Numbered from the stretch's first letter, positions 1-5,979 are shown. The stretch is 20,383 nucleotides of DNA from Phascolarctobacterium_B sp045598345 (GCA_045598345.1 JAZLLX010000037.1:1-20383); one strand, 5' to 3'. Program-made: numbers and translations. The notes: generated by a model not told the origin, from the sequence alone.

Positions 1-40
1 TATTTTTTTGAATATACTTGTCTTAACCATATTGGCTACC

Positions 41-138
41 TCTACTTTCTTGTTTTCTGGTTATTACAAGTATAGCAGGACCAATATGGTTTTCTATTGT
101 TTTTTTAGTTTTTTACCCACTTAAACTGATGAAGAGCC
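41..138 (+). repeat. Left copy of 98-bp perfect inverted repeat (hsdS fragment)
   Basis: These 98 bases are the exact reverse complement of 20286-20383, which lies inside hsdS. Identity stops immediately after 138. In the hsdS frame the left copy reads through to a TAG eight bases beyond the repeat, and a TAA lies upstream at 24-26, so it is a coding fragment and not a gene. The first 40 bases fold back on it: 13-28 pairs with 59-74 (14 of 16) and 25-35 with 81-91 (11 of 11). It may be a genuine fragment or an assembly effect. Confidence 0.9.
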
Positions 139-173
139 CAATTTTTTAGTTATTTTACCACGGATGGACACAC

Positions 174-207
174 ATCACAACAAAATTCTTTGTAATTTTA
201 TTGTGAT
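174..207. repeat. Inverted repeat at left end of the element
   Basis: Two 14-base arms (174-187 and 194-207) flank a 6-base loop, with 13 of 14 positions complementary. The right arm overlaps the candidate attachment repeat, so the left arm is an inverted copy of half of that repeat. It could be a recombinase arm site or an operator. I see no run of T that would make it a terminator. Confidence 0.6.
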
Positions 208-223
208 TACTTTATTGATTGCT
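196..223. repeat. Candidate attachment repeat, left (attL-like)
   Basis: This 28-base sequence recurs in direct orientation at 5927-5954 with three A/G differences. The shared core is CTTTATTGATT. The pair brackets a contiguous block of mobile-element genes including an integrase and an excisionase-like gene. Imperfect AT-rich terminal repeats outside a tRNA gene suit Tn916-type recombinases, which tolerate mismatched coupling sequences. Assigning it as att is inference. Confidence 0.5.
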
Positions 224-232
224 ATATCAAAA

Positions 233-258
233 CTTATTACCCGTTTGAATGTTCACTT
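233..258 (+). repeat. Direct repeat flanking the 95-aa gene, left copy
   Basis: 26 bases containing CCCGTTTGAATGTTCACTT match 707-732 at 25 of 26 positions in the same orientation. The two copies bracket the small gene at 359-646, outlining a 474-bp unit. Confidence 0.85.
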
Positions 259-277
259 TTTCTTGCCTGAAAATTTT

Positions 278-291
278 CCGATAATTATCGG
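278..291. repeat. 14-bp perfect palindrome
   Basis: CCGATAATTATCGG is fully self-complementary and is followed on the plus strand by a T-run at 298-305. The T-run is too far from the stem for a good terminator. It lies downstream of the gene at 359-646, which is read leftward. A protein-binding site is possible. Confidence 0.45.
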
Positions 292-358
292 GACTAATTT
301 TTTTTAGCATTGCTGTACTCAAATCAAAATTAATAAGTTGATGTGCCATATTATTATA

Positions 359-646
359 TTATCCCCTTATGTAGTCGGTCAGTAAATCCGCTGTTTCATT
401 TTCAAAAATGCCAATAGCTTTTGAAAGAGCTTTACTTACATTTGTGTTTTGTTTAATTCTATGGAGCAAAATACCTACACTTCCTAATGTTACTTTATCA
501 ACAATATCTTCATATTTTCTTTTTCCAAAAGAACTTTCAGCACAAGGAATGCCTTCTCTTGCAAATATTTCGTCAACCTGGTCGCACATACTATTAATAG
601 TTTCTTCCGGCAAGGTTTTATCAAATTCTAATTCTACTTTAAACAC
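359..646 (-). CDS. Hypothetical protein, 95 aa
   Basis: I do not recognise this protein. I place the start at a GTG (644-646) because an AAAGGAG ribosome binding site lies 8 bases upstream; the longer frame would begin at a TTG inside that site. The product is soluble, with no signal or membrane segment. It has an acidic N-terminal half containing one CxxQVDEIF-like helix and a helical C-terminal half ending NETADLLTDYIRG. A possible -10 box (TATAAT, complement of 674-679) has only a weak -35. The gene sits alone at the far end of the element, bracketed by the 26-bp direct repeats at 233-258 and 707-732, so it may be a small cargo or stability cassette. The role is unknown; its being a real gene is supported by the ribosome binding site. 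Confidence 0.6.
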   Translation of the reverse strand: MFKVELEFDKTLPEETINSMCDQVDEIFAREGIPCAESSFGKRKYEDIVDKVTLGSVGILLHRIKQNTNVSKALSKAIGIFENETADLLTDYIRG

Positions 647-706
647 TTTAATTTCTCCTTTCAAATTATAAATATTATACCATATTTTGATATTTTTTTT
701 CTATTG

Positions 707-732
707 CTTATTTCCCGTTTGAATGTTCACTT
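707..732 (+). repeat. Direct repeat flanking the 95-aa gene, right copy
   Basis: Partner of 233-258 (one mismatch). It lies just beyond the terminator that follows the relaxase gene. Confidence 0.85.
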
Positions 733-746
733 CTAAATCCCCCAAA

Positions 747-771
747 CAAAAAAGCAGATTTTGCATCTGCT
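747..771 (-). terminator. Rho-independent terminator after the relaxase gene
   Basis: Read on the minus strand, a 7-bp stem (AGCAGAT/ATCTGCT) with a 5-base loop is followed by a run of T. It begins 15 bases after the relaxase stop codon. A second hairpin with a 7-bp GC stem (780-786 with 800-806) spans the stop codon itself. Confidence 0.8.
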
Positions 772-786
772 CTTTTGCCGGGGCGG

Positions 787-2214
787 TTATCTGCTCAAAC
801 CGCCCCGTGTACGGACATTGTCTTTTTCTTTGTGCTGAATAACAAGTTTATTTTTAACTTTCTTTTGCTCCGTCTGTTGCTGTTCATGGGCGACAGTCAT
901 TTTTTCTTCCGGCACCGTTGCTGGTTGCGGAACACTTCCAATTAAATTTGATTTTGTTTCCGCTTGCTCCAACCGTTTCTTTAGTTGTTGCAGTTCCGCA
1001 TCCAGTTTGACTATCTCTTTTTCCAATTCCGGGGCTTTGTGTTTCTTCAAATACTCCGCTCTAATCTGTTTTGAGGACTTAAAGACATTCCAACTGTCTT
1101 TAACCGCAGCAGCAGCATTTTCCTTTAATTTTTCCAGTTGTCTTTTTTTAAGCTGTAGCTGTTCCTCTTTGCTTTTTATTTCAGATTCAATCATGCGGAA
1201 CGCCCATTCGTTTGGACGGAATTTTGAAACATAAGGTTGATATGGTTGTGACAGTTCCGGCTGTTGTTTTTCTTCCGGCACTGTTATTGACTGTTGCTGT
1301 GACTGTAAATTGTTCTGTTTTTCGGGGGTATCAGACATCGTGCCGGTGTCCTTCCTCCCGTCTGTGGGACTGTTACGCAATAGTTTTTCCTGTAATTTCT
1401 TGATTTCTTCGGCTTTTTGCAATTCAATCCTCACAATTTCTTTTACTTGTTCCTCTGTAAATAATTTCCTCTCCTGTATGAGTTGTTCAATTTGCTTGTC
1501 TGCCAATTTTCCGGCTTCCCTATATTCATCAATGGTTAAATTTTTTCTTTTTTCGCCTAAAGTTTTGATTTTCACACCATAACTTTCACAAATTTTTTTT
1601 AACTCTGCAACTTCCCTTTTTTTCCAATTTACAAATTCATTACTTTGTTTTGTCCCTTCGCCTTTTTCTATACCCATTTCCTGCAAAGCACGAGTTAGGG
1701 AATTCCGAGTTTTTACACCCTGTTTGTAACCTTTAGCACACGGAATAAAATCTAAATGTAAATGCGGTGTTGCTTCATCCATATGAATAACGGAATTAAA
1801 GCAATAAAGATTAGGATTTCTTGCTTGAAAACCTTGCATATATTTTTCCAAAATTTCCTTGCATTTTTCGGCTTCTGCCGGATTAGTTTTCACACCGCTG
1901 TCATGCATATCTCCAATTTGAACCAACTGCTCATAAAACAGTTTTTCAGATCCGTCCTTTTTTTGATTTTTTTGGATTTCTTCTATGTACTTTTCTACTG
2001 ATTTTTGCCTGTCTTTTCTTTTTTGTTTTGCATTGTATTCTTCAATAGATTTTCCAAAGCAAACTTGATAAGCATCTTCTAATTTTTCTTGCTTAAAAAT
2101 GATATTGTTTTTGGTGCGATTTGTATCAACATTTTTAGCAATAAAAATGCGGTTATTGTGATTCAAATTTCCTTTACCTTTTACGAATGAAATTGTCCGT
2201 AAATTATCAGCCAT
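787..2214 (-). CDS. mob: MobV-family relaxase (plasmid recombination/mobilization protein, Pre/Mob)
   Basis: The 475-aa protein is a MobV (Pre/Mob) relaxase, which nicks oriT and pilots the strand during mobilization by a helper conjugation system. An N-terminal HNNR (residues 19-22) matches motif I. The metal-binding motif HMDEATPHLHLDF lies at residues 144-156, giving H144, E147, H151 and H153. After about residue 205 the protein is mostly charged coiled coil, rich in Lys, Glu and Gln, as is usual for the C-terminal half of this family, and it ends in a basic tail. The ATG has a GAAAGG site 8 bases upstream, and a 38-aa leader ORF ends 14 bases before it. A terminator follows. Length is normal for the family and the frame is intact. 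Confidence 0.92.
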   Translation of the reverse strand: MADNLRTISFVKGKGNLNHNNRIFIAKNVDTNRTKNNIIFKQEKLEDAYQVCFGKSIEEYNAKQKRKDRQKSVEKYIEEIQKNQKKDGSEKLFYEQLVQIGDMHDSGVKTNPAEAEKCKEILEKYMQGFQARNPNLYCFNSVIHMDEATPHLHLDFIPCAKGYKQGVKTRNSLTRALQEMGIEKGEGTKQSNEFVNWKKREVAELKKICESYGVKIKTLGEKRKNLTIDEYREAGKLADKQIEQLIQERKLFTEEQVKEIVRIELQKAEEIKKLQEKLLRNSPTDGRKDTGTMSDTPEKQNNLQSQQQSITVPEEKQQPELSQPYQPYVSKFRPNEWAFRMIESEIKSKEEQLQLKKRQLEKLKENAAAAVKDSWNVFKSSKQIRAEYLKKHKAPELEKEIVKLDAELQQLKKRLEQAETKSNLIGSVPQPATVPEEKMTVAHEQQQTEQKKVKNKLVIQHKEKDNVRTRGGLSR

Positions 2215-2228
2215 TTTGATATCCTTTC

Positions 2229-2345
2229 TTAATCAATTTTTTTGTTATTCTTGAAAAAAAACGACTTCGTATTCGCCCCGTAGAACGGCGATAAAGTCCT
2301 GGTCCGATGTATTATACCCCCAAAAATTAAGAATGGCTTTGCCAT
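2229..2345 (-). CDS. 38-aa leader ORF upstream of the relaxase
   Basis: This small frame has a near-ideal AAAGGAG site 6 bases before its ATG and stops 14 bases before the relaxase ATG. The product begins MAKPFLIFGG, continues with a basic HRTRTLSPFYGANTK stretch and ends in a Lys/Asn-rich tail. The only sign of a promoter here is a TATAAT (complement of 2311-2316) inside the frame with no good -35. The DNA could have two uses: the same bases form part of the likely oriT region, with a bulged CGCC/GGCG hairpin. I do not recognise the peptide. It could be a real small protein, a translational leader that controls relaxase expression, or a coincidental frame in an oriT. Confidence 0.5.
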   Translation of the reverse strand: MAKPFLIFGGIIHRTRTLSPFYGANTKSFFFKNNKKID

Positions 2346-2359
2346 GATTAACTCCTTTG

Positions 2360-2400
2360 TATAGTTGACATTACTGCCTTTGGCAGCAATATCAACTATA
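2360..2400 (-). promoter_or_regulatory. 19-bp stem-loop directly before the leader ORF ribosome binding site
   Basis: The arms 2360-2378 and 2382-2400 pair along 19 positions with two mismatches that become G-U pairs in RNA, around a TTT/AAA loop. On the minus strand the hairpin ends one base before AAAGGAG of the 38-aa ORF. It could be an RNA control hairpin for relaxase expression or a single-strand structure of oriT. There is no T-run, so it is not a classical terminator. Confidence 0.6.
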
Positions 2401-2440
2401 CCGGGGCTCCCCGATACGGGGAGGGGGAAAACAAAAAAAT

Positions 2441-2665
2441 TTAATGATTTTTTTCAACACTTCCACACTCAAATTGCTCATCATTTTCTTTAACATTTCT
2501 ACCCACTAATTGCTCGTTATTTTCTTTAACATTTTTACCTTTTAATTGCTGTTTTAATTCAGCTAATTCATTCAATAAATCAATTTCTTTTTTGTGATTT
2601 TCTTCCAAAAGAAGTGAAATTAATTTGACTTTTTCTTTAAGAATTTTCTTTTTAACGTTATTCAT
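2441..2665 (-). CDS. Small coiled-coil protein, 74 aa, with 12-residue repeats
   Basis: A real gene by its ribosome binding site (AAAGGAG, 5 bases before ATG). Residues 1-45 are a charged Leu-rich helix suited to a coiled coil. From about residue 43 a 12-residue unit, GKNVKENNEQL, is repeated as GRNVKENDEQF with a third degenerate copy; the DNA repeat has a 36-bp period around 2466-2540 and could vary in copy number. No known domain is recognised. It is the last gene before the candidate oriT region and is read in the same direction as int, so it may be an accessory mobilization or DNA-binding factor; that is speculation. Confidence 0.65.
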   Translation of the reverse strand: MNNVKKKILKEKVKLISLLLEENHKKEIDLLNELAELKQQLKGKNVKENNEQLVGRNVKENDEQFECGSVEKNH

Positions 2666-2686
2666 TTTTTCTCCTTTCTGTCAGTT

Positions 2687-2899
2687 TCAGACAAATAAAT
2701 TTAATTGTTTTTCTGATGATGGAAGTACTGCTTTTTTTGAAACAATTTTGGCTTTACGCAGTTCTGAATAATGGGCTTCAACACTTCCATCTTCATTGAT
2801 TGTTGCCCATTGAAAAACGAAACTGCCATCGTTAAATTTTTCGTCAAATTCCCTTTTACTTTTCATGGACGGGAAAGTAAAAATTTTTTCTCTTCGCAT
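2687..2899 (-). CDS. Hypothetical protein, 70 aa, downstream of integrase
   Basis: I place the start at ATG 2897-2899, because GAGGGG lies 5 bases upstream and overlaps the integrase stop codon; a longer frame from 2962 would run 55 bases into int without such a site. The protein begins MRREKIFTFPSMKSKREF, has a central stretch with QWATINEDGSVEAHYSE, and ends KQLNLFV. The final QLNLF closely resembles the QL(S/D)LF peptide with which many proteins bind the DNA polymerase beta clamp, but this rests on five residues. The tight spacing implies translation coupled to the integrase. No family is recognised. Confidence 0.6.
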   Translation of the reverse strand: MRREKIFTFPSMKSKREFDEKFNDGSFVFQWATINEDGSVEAHYSELRKAKIVSKKAVLPSSEKQLNLFV

Positions 2900-2907
2900 T
2901 ATTCCCC

Positions 2908-4170
2908 TCAAAAATTTTTCTCCAAAACATCTACACATGCCTGTTGTAATCCGGGTATGCAATAAGCATATGTATCAAGCAAGACACTTGTAGTTATCCA
3001 TCCGCCCCGCTCTTGTACCGCTTTGATTGGTACGCCGTTTGAAAGCATAGTCGCCGCCCCGATATGACGCAAATCATGGAAACGGATAGGCAGCCCTGCC
3101 GCTATGGTTAGCTTATCCCAGAACAGCCGGAACAAACGATCATTTACAACACCACCAGTATGGGATGTAAAAATCAAATCATTGTCATCGGCGAACAAAT
3201 CGCCAACTTCTTCAATGTATTGCTGCTGCTGCTTTTTCCATTCTTTCAAGCGTTCAATCATTGAATCAGACAATAAAATTTTTCTGTACTGTCCTGTTTT
3301 TGGACTGCCAACGGTTATACCGTGTGATGCATAAACGATATTCTGCACAACAGTAAATGTCTTTGCCTCCATGTCAATGTCTTGCCATCTAGCACCCACA
3401 ATTTCGCCTTTGCGGCACAAAGTATGCAACGCAAAATGAACAGCGGTTGTGTAGCAACTGTACATGTACACATGAGCGATGGTGTTTTGCGGTCTGTAAT
3501 TCTCTGGTATCATTACCGCTTTTTTCTGTTTTTTGCTGGCATCCACATCAATATCCCAGTAATCCCGTGTTTCCGCAAGTGCCAAAAAAGCCCGCATTTC
3601 TTCAGGTTTTATCTGTAGCGGTTTTGTTTTTTCTTGCTTTACAGGTTTGCTTTGCGGACGTAATCCAATTAGTCCTTGTTTAACAGCAGCGTCTAAAACA
3701 AGGTTCAAAGCCCGCCTAATTGAATTTACAGTGCCGGGGGACAGCAAGGTATCCCCCAAGGACTTTTTAACCGCCAGAAGCGAATTTAACCACGTCTGAA
3801 TATGATTGGATGTTATCTTCTTCAGTTGCATTTTACCTAACGGACTTGGTGAGAGATGTTTTCTGCACATATACTCGTAGTACTCATAGGTTTTTATCTT
3901 GACTGTATCTCTTTGAGTGGGAAGCCAACGGTTGATAAACTGATTCAGTGTCAAATTTTCCCATGGTGTGAGTTTGTCTTTCCGTTCCTGTAAAAACCGC
4001 TCCACCCTTTCCTGTAATTGCTTTTTGCTTTTCGCTGTGAACTGAATACGTCTTCTGTTGCCGTCAATATCCGTATAACTCAAAGACCAAGCCCAGCGAC
4101 CTTCTCCTGTTATTTTGTTTTCTGAATAACTGTAACTGCCTGTTCCGGCATCTCTTCTACTGTGTGCCAT
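2908..4170 (-). CDS. int: Tyrosine recombinase/integrase (Tn916 Int type)
   Basis: The 420-aa protein catalyses integration and excision of the element. It has an N-terminal arm-binding region (about 10-60), a SAM-like core-binding domain (about 72-165) and a C-terminal catalytic domain. The catalytic set is visible: R253 in CRKGEIVGARW, K291 in SPKTGQYRK, H365 and R368 in FHDLRH, W391 in place of the second His (Trp is accepted there) and nucleophile Y401 in LLDTYAY. About 30 extra residues lie before R253 (roughly 203-240). The start ATG follows GAGG by 6 bases. Upstream at 4205-5288 are rep and xis, and the three form one minus-strand operon with 2687-2899. Confidence 0.95.
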   Translation of the reverse strand: MAHSRRDAGTGSYSYSENKITGEGRWAWSLSYTDIDGNRRRIQFTAKSKKQLQERVERFLQERKDKLTPWENLTLNQFINRWLPTQRDTVKIKTYEYYEYMCRKHLSPSPLGKMQLKKITSNHIQTWLNSLLAVKKSLGDTLLSPGTVNSIRRALNLVLDAAVKQGLIGLRPQSKPVKQEKTKPLQIKPEEMRAFLALAETRDYWDIDVDASKKQKKAVMIPENYRPQNTIAHVYMYSCYTTAVHFALHTLCRKGEIVGARWQDIDMEAKTFTVVQNIVYASHGITVGSPKTGQYRKILLSDSMIERLKEWKKQQQQYIEEVGDLFADDNDLIFTSHTGGVVNDRLFRLFWDKLTIAAGLPIRFHDLRHIGAATMLSNGVPIKAVQERGGWITTSVLLDTYAYCIPGLQQACVDVLEKNF

Positions 4171-4204
4171 TTTTTCCTCTACGAAAATAATCTAAATTTA
4201 ATTT

Positions 4205-5020
4205 TTATAATTGCCAATTATTTCTAATGCAAGAATAAATATAACCAGCCGGAGACGGAACTCCACCTCTATTTATTTTATTTAATGCTCTTTCTATGTT
4301 TGCTGCTATTCTTATTTTTCTATTTTCAGGATTTGCATTATGAAATTTATTTTTTTCAGCTTCTAATGTTGCCTTAATAATCTCTTTTTCTTCTAATCCA
4401 TATTTTTCTATAATAATTCTAGATACTAGAGGTATTTGTGTACTACTTCTATCTATGTTAGAAGTATTAAAGTTCCCTTGTATGCTTAAGCTACTACTGC
4501 TTATCTTAGTATTCTTATTCTCTTGGTGGACAAATGGCGGACAATTGGCGGACAATTGTCCACCCTGTTCAATAATTTTATTTATTGGCGGACAATTGGC
4601 AGACAAATGTCCGCCCTGTTCAATAATTTTGATTGTTGGAACGGACTTGCCCCGTTGTTCGCTTTTTTTTATGGCTCCATATTTTTTATTTGTGGTTAAA
4701 GCTATTGCTATCGGAACATTTATTTTTGAATTATCCAAACACACAATCCAACCTAGTGGGACAAATTCAGAAAAAGTTTCTTCAATTTTTCTCTGTTCCC
4801 AATGCAAAAAAACAGATAATTGTTGTTGGATGGATGAAAAATGTGGCAAATACTCAATACAGTAAGGTTCATCTTGTTTTGCTGAATAGTAGGCAATTTC
4901 CAAAAAACAAAAAATCAAATCCGCTTTCCCGAAAAATTTAAGTTCTTGTATTTTTTCATGCTCCATAAATTCCGGTGTCAAAGAAATAAACCATAACTGT
5001 TTTTTGTCATAGGTACTCAT
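4205..5020 (-). CDS. Replisome organiser-like protein (phage/ICE replication initiator)
   Basis: The 271-aa protein resembles phage replisome organisers. The N-terminal ~110 residues (WFISLTPEFMEHEKIQEL onward) look like their winged-helix domain, and the C-terminal part with SPAGYIYSCIRNNW resembles the tail of DnaD-like and related initiators. A linker contains two copies of a 17-residue unit (IIEQGGHLSANCPP at 132-145 and IIEQGGQLSANCPP at 149-162), whose DNA carries iteron-like repeats. Start: ATG 5018-5020 has AAGAGGG 8 bases upstream; the GTG at 5027-5029 overlaps that site and is less likely. It lies 13 bases after xis. The role in element replication is inferred from domain shape, and alternatives in the DnaD family are possible. 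Confidence 0.65.
   Translation of the reverse strand: MSTYDKKQLWFISLTPEFMEHEKIQELKFFGKADLIFCFLEIAYYSAKQDEPYCIEYLPHFSSIQQQLSVFLHWEQRKIEETFSEFVPLGWIVCLDNSKINVPIAIALTTNKKYGAIKKSEQRGKSVPTIKIIEQGGHLSANCPPINKIIEQGGQLSANCPPFVHQENKNTKISSSSLSIQGNFNTSNIDRSSTQIPLVSRIIIEKYGLEEKEIIKATLEAEKNKFHNANPENRKIRIAANIERALNKINRGGVPSPAGYIYSCIRNNWQL
4526..4616. repeat. Iteron-like 11-bp repeats within rep (candidate replication origin)
   Basis: Five units of the form GGCGGACAATT occur with an exact 11-base period in two clusters: 4526-4558 (three units) and 4588-4609 (two units). Each cluster is followed by an inverted half-site, GTCCACC (4559-4565) or GTCCGCC (4610-4616), and then by the same CTGTTCAATAATTTT stretch. 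The clusters are a 51-bp in-frame duplication. One helical turn per unit and placement inside the initiator gene resemble origins of the lambda O type. The origin function is inference. Confidence 0.6.
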
Positions 5021-5033
5021 ACTTTTCACCCTC

Positions 5034-5288
5034 TTAGTTTATCACTGCACTTGCTTTCACCTCTACCGCAAGCGCCGCATCAGCGGCCGCTTCAATTTGT
5101 GCCAGCTTGCCCTCAATGAATTTTGCCGGGATAAAAATCCTTTTCATTACCATCACGGTCGGCCAGTGCTCCGTTTGCATTTGCCGGACAAAAGTTTGCC
5201 TTGCAACTTGATTTTGATAGAGTACATCCCGTGCCTCATCAATAGAATAAATGGTCTTTTTCCTAACAGATTTTTGATTTTCAAACAT
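5034..5288 (-). CDS. xis: Excisionase-like small DNA-binding protein
   Basis: The 84-aa protein has the shape of an excisionase/HTH_17 (MerR-like winged helix) protein: YSIDEARDVLYQNQVARQTFVRQM as the helix-turn-helix region, then RIFIPAKFIEGKL, the usual wing and final strand where the residue before the ligand helix is Ile-Pro. The ATG has AAAGGAG 8 bases upstream. It is first in the rep-int operon and lies directly downstream of the double operator. Xis proteins steer the recombinase toward excision; an alternative is a transcriptional regulator of the operon. Confidence 0.7.
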   Translation of the reverse strand: MFENQKSVRKKTIYSIDEARDVLYQNQVARQTFVRQMQTEHWPTVMVMKRIFIPAKFIEGKLAQIEAAADAALAVEVKASAVIN

Positions 5289-5306
5289 TTTTCAAAATCT
5301 CCTTTC

Positions 5307-5346
5307 TTCCTCATTGAGGAACATTATACTCTTCCTCATTGAGGAA
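5307..5346. promoter_or_regulatory. Twin palindromic operators in the divergent xis/XRE control region
   Basis: Two identical 15-bp palindromes, TTCCTCATTGAGGAA, lie at 5307-5321 and 5332-5346, 25 bp apart centre to centre. On the minus strand a promoter for xis-rep-int reads TCGACT (complement of 5346-5351), 17-bp spacer, TATAAT (complement of 5323-5328). One operator fills the spacer and the other covers the start site up to the xis ribosome binding site. Repression by the neighbouring XRE protein is the obvious reading. Confidence 0.8.
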
Positions 5347-5359
5347 GTCGAGAAAAATT

Positions 5360-5388
5360 TTGTAAAAATTTCATTTTTGTGTTATAAT
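5360..5388 (+). promoter_or_regulatory. Promoter of the XRE regulator gene
   Basis: TTGTAA at 5360-5365 and TATAAT at 5383-5388 are separated by 17 bp. The ATG of the regulator follows only 8 bases after the -10 box, so the transcript would begin at or next to the start codon. Confidence 0.75.
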
Positions 5389-5396
5389 GTTTAATC

Positions 5397-5864
5397 ATGA
5401 AGACAAGACCTAGTTGGGCTCAGTTCCTACAAGACAAACGAATATACAATACTGGACTAACACAAAAACAATTTGCAGAAAGCGTTGGTTTAAGTGAAAA
5501 AGCCATCATTCAGTACGAAAACGGACTTCGTATGCCCAGTTATATTATAATGCTTCGTCTATGTGATGCATTGGGAGTTAATCAAGCCAATTTTATAGAA
5601 GAATGCGACAAACAAGAGTACATAAACAAAGCCCTTAATGACATGCTGACTTTGATTTGGAAATATGACGATAAAGCGAAAATCGGACTCTCAAAAACAA
5701 ATTATAAATTATCGGATAAATTTGAATATACATCTCTAACCGTCTTAGAAGTGTTATCGTTTTTCTTTTATATCCGCATGACTGGTAAAGTTCAGGTAGA
5801 TATGGATACTGTTGAAATTCTAAAAGAACGACTATCAATAAAAAGACAAGAAGACAATATATAA
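5397..5864 (+). CDS. XRE-family transcriptional regulator (element repressor)
   Basis: The 155-aa protein has an N-terminal HTH_3 domain (about residues 17-62: LTQKQFAESVGLSEKAIIQYENGLRMPS) and a C-terminal region without a recognised fold, probably for dimerisation. It is the only plus-strand gene of the element and is divergent from xis-rep-int, the CI-like arrangement. It likely binds the two palindromes at 5307-5346. No Shine-Dalgarno sequence precedes the ATG, and the -10 box is 8 bases upstream, suggesting a leaderless mRNA. A strong terminator follows within 30 bases. No metallopeptidase motif (HExxH) is present, so relief of repression by ImmA-type cleavage is not supported. Confidence 0.88.
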   Translation: MKTRPSWAQFLQDKRIYNTGLTQKQFAESVGLSEKAIIQYENGLRMPSYIIMLRLCDALGVNQANFIEECDKQEYINKALNDMLTLIWKYDDKAKIGLSKTNYKLSDKFEYTSLTVLEVLSFFFYIRMTGKVQVDMDTVEILKERLSIKRQEDNI

Positions 5865-5890
5865 TGTAAATATGCTTTATTTTTAAGCAA

Positions 5891-5930
5891 CAAAAAAGAA
5901 GCCCGGTTAAAAATCGGACTTCTTTTTTTT
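5891..5930. terminator. Bidirectional rho-independent terminator
   Basis: A stem of AGAAGCCCG paired with CGGACTTCT (one mismatch) has an A-run on its left and a T-run on its right, so it can end both the plus-strand XRE transcript and the leftward tRNA-Thr transcript. It overlaps the start of the right attachment-like repeat. Confidence 0.85.
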
Positions 5931-5954
5931 GTTGTGATTGCTTTATTGATTACT
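5927..5954. repeat. Candidate attachment repeat, right (attR-like)
   Basis: Direct repeat of 196-223 with three A/G differences. It lies 25 bases from the 3' end of tRNA-Thr, outside the tRNA gene. Confidence 0.5.
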
Positions 5955-5979
5955 TCATTTTTTGAAGGTGTTTCAAAAA

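Larger units (their letters stand above)
2229..2430 (-). other. Candidate oriT / relaxase control region
   Basis: MobV elements usually carry oriT just upstream of mob. This stretch is unusually structured for the element. It contains a 19-bp stem with a 3-base loop (2360-2378 with 2382-2400), a 7-bp GC hairpin (2407-2413 with 2417-2423), a small ATGGC/GCCAT hairpin (2333-2346) and a GC-rich patch (2274-2292) in an otherwise AT-rich element. The nic site cannot be identified from the sequence alone. Placement is inference from position and structure. Confidence 0.45.
196..5954. mobile_element. Integrative mobilizable element (MobV relaxase, Tn916-type integrase, XRE control)
   Basis: This roughly 5.8-kb block is clearly more AT-rich than the core genes to its right. 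Its gene set is that of a mobilizable element: MobV relaxase, tyrosine recombinase, excisionase-like protein, replisome-organiser-like protein, XRE repressor and small unknown proteins. No type IV secretion, coupling protein, phage structural, resistance or obvious cargo genes are present apart from a 95-aa unknown. Transfer would therefore need a helper element. The ends are set by the 28-bp direct repeats at 196-223 and 5927-5954. The right end lies 25 bases from the 3' end of an intact tRNA-Thr gene. The exact ends are uncertain; the identity as a mobile element is secure. Confidence 0.75.

Noticed and set aside
2407..2423. GC hairpin as a terminator for the int operon
   Set aside because: A strong stem (CTCCCCG/CGGGGAG), but no T-run follows on the minus strand; kept instead as part of the structured candidate oriT region.
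4455..4941. Plus-strand open frames opposite rep
   Set aside because: They overlap the supported minus-strand gene, including its repeats, and have no start signals.
5957..5979. TTTTTGAA/TTCAAAAA hairpin as the tRNA-Thr terminator
   Set aside because: The stem is AT-only and lacks a downstream T-run in the tRNA direction; the bidirectional hairpin at 5891-5930 is a better terminator.
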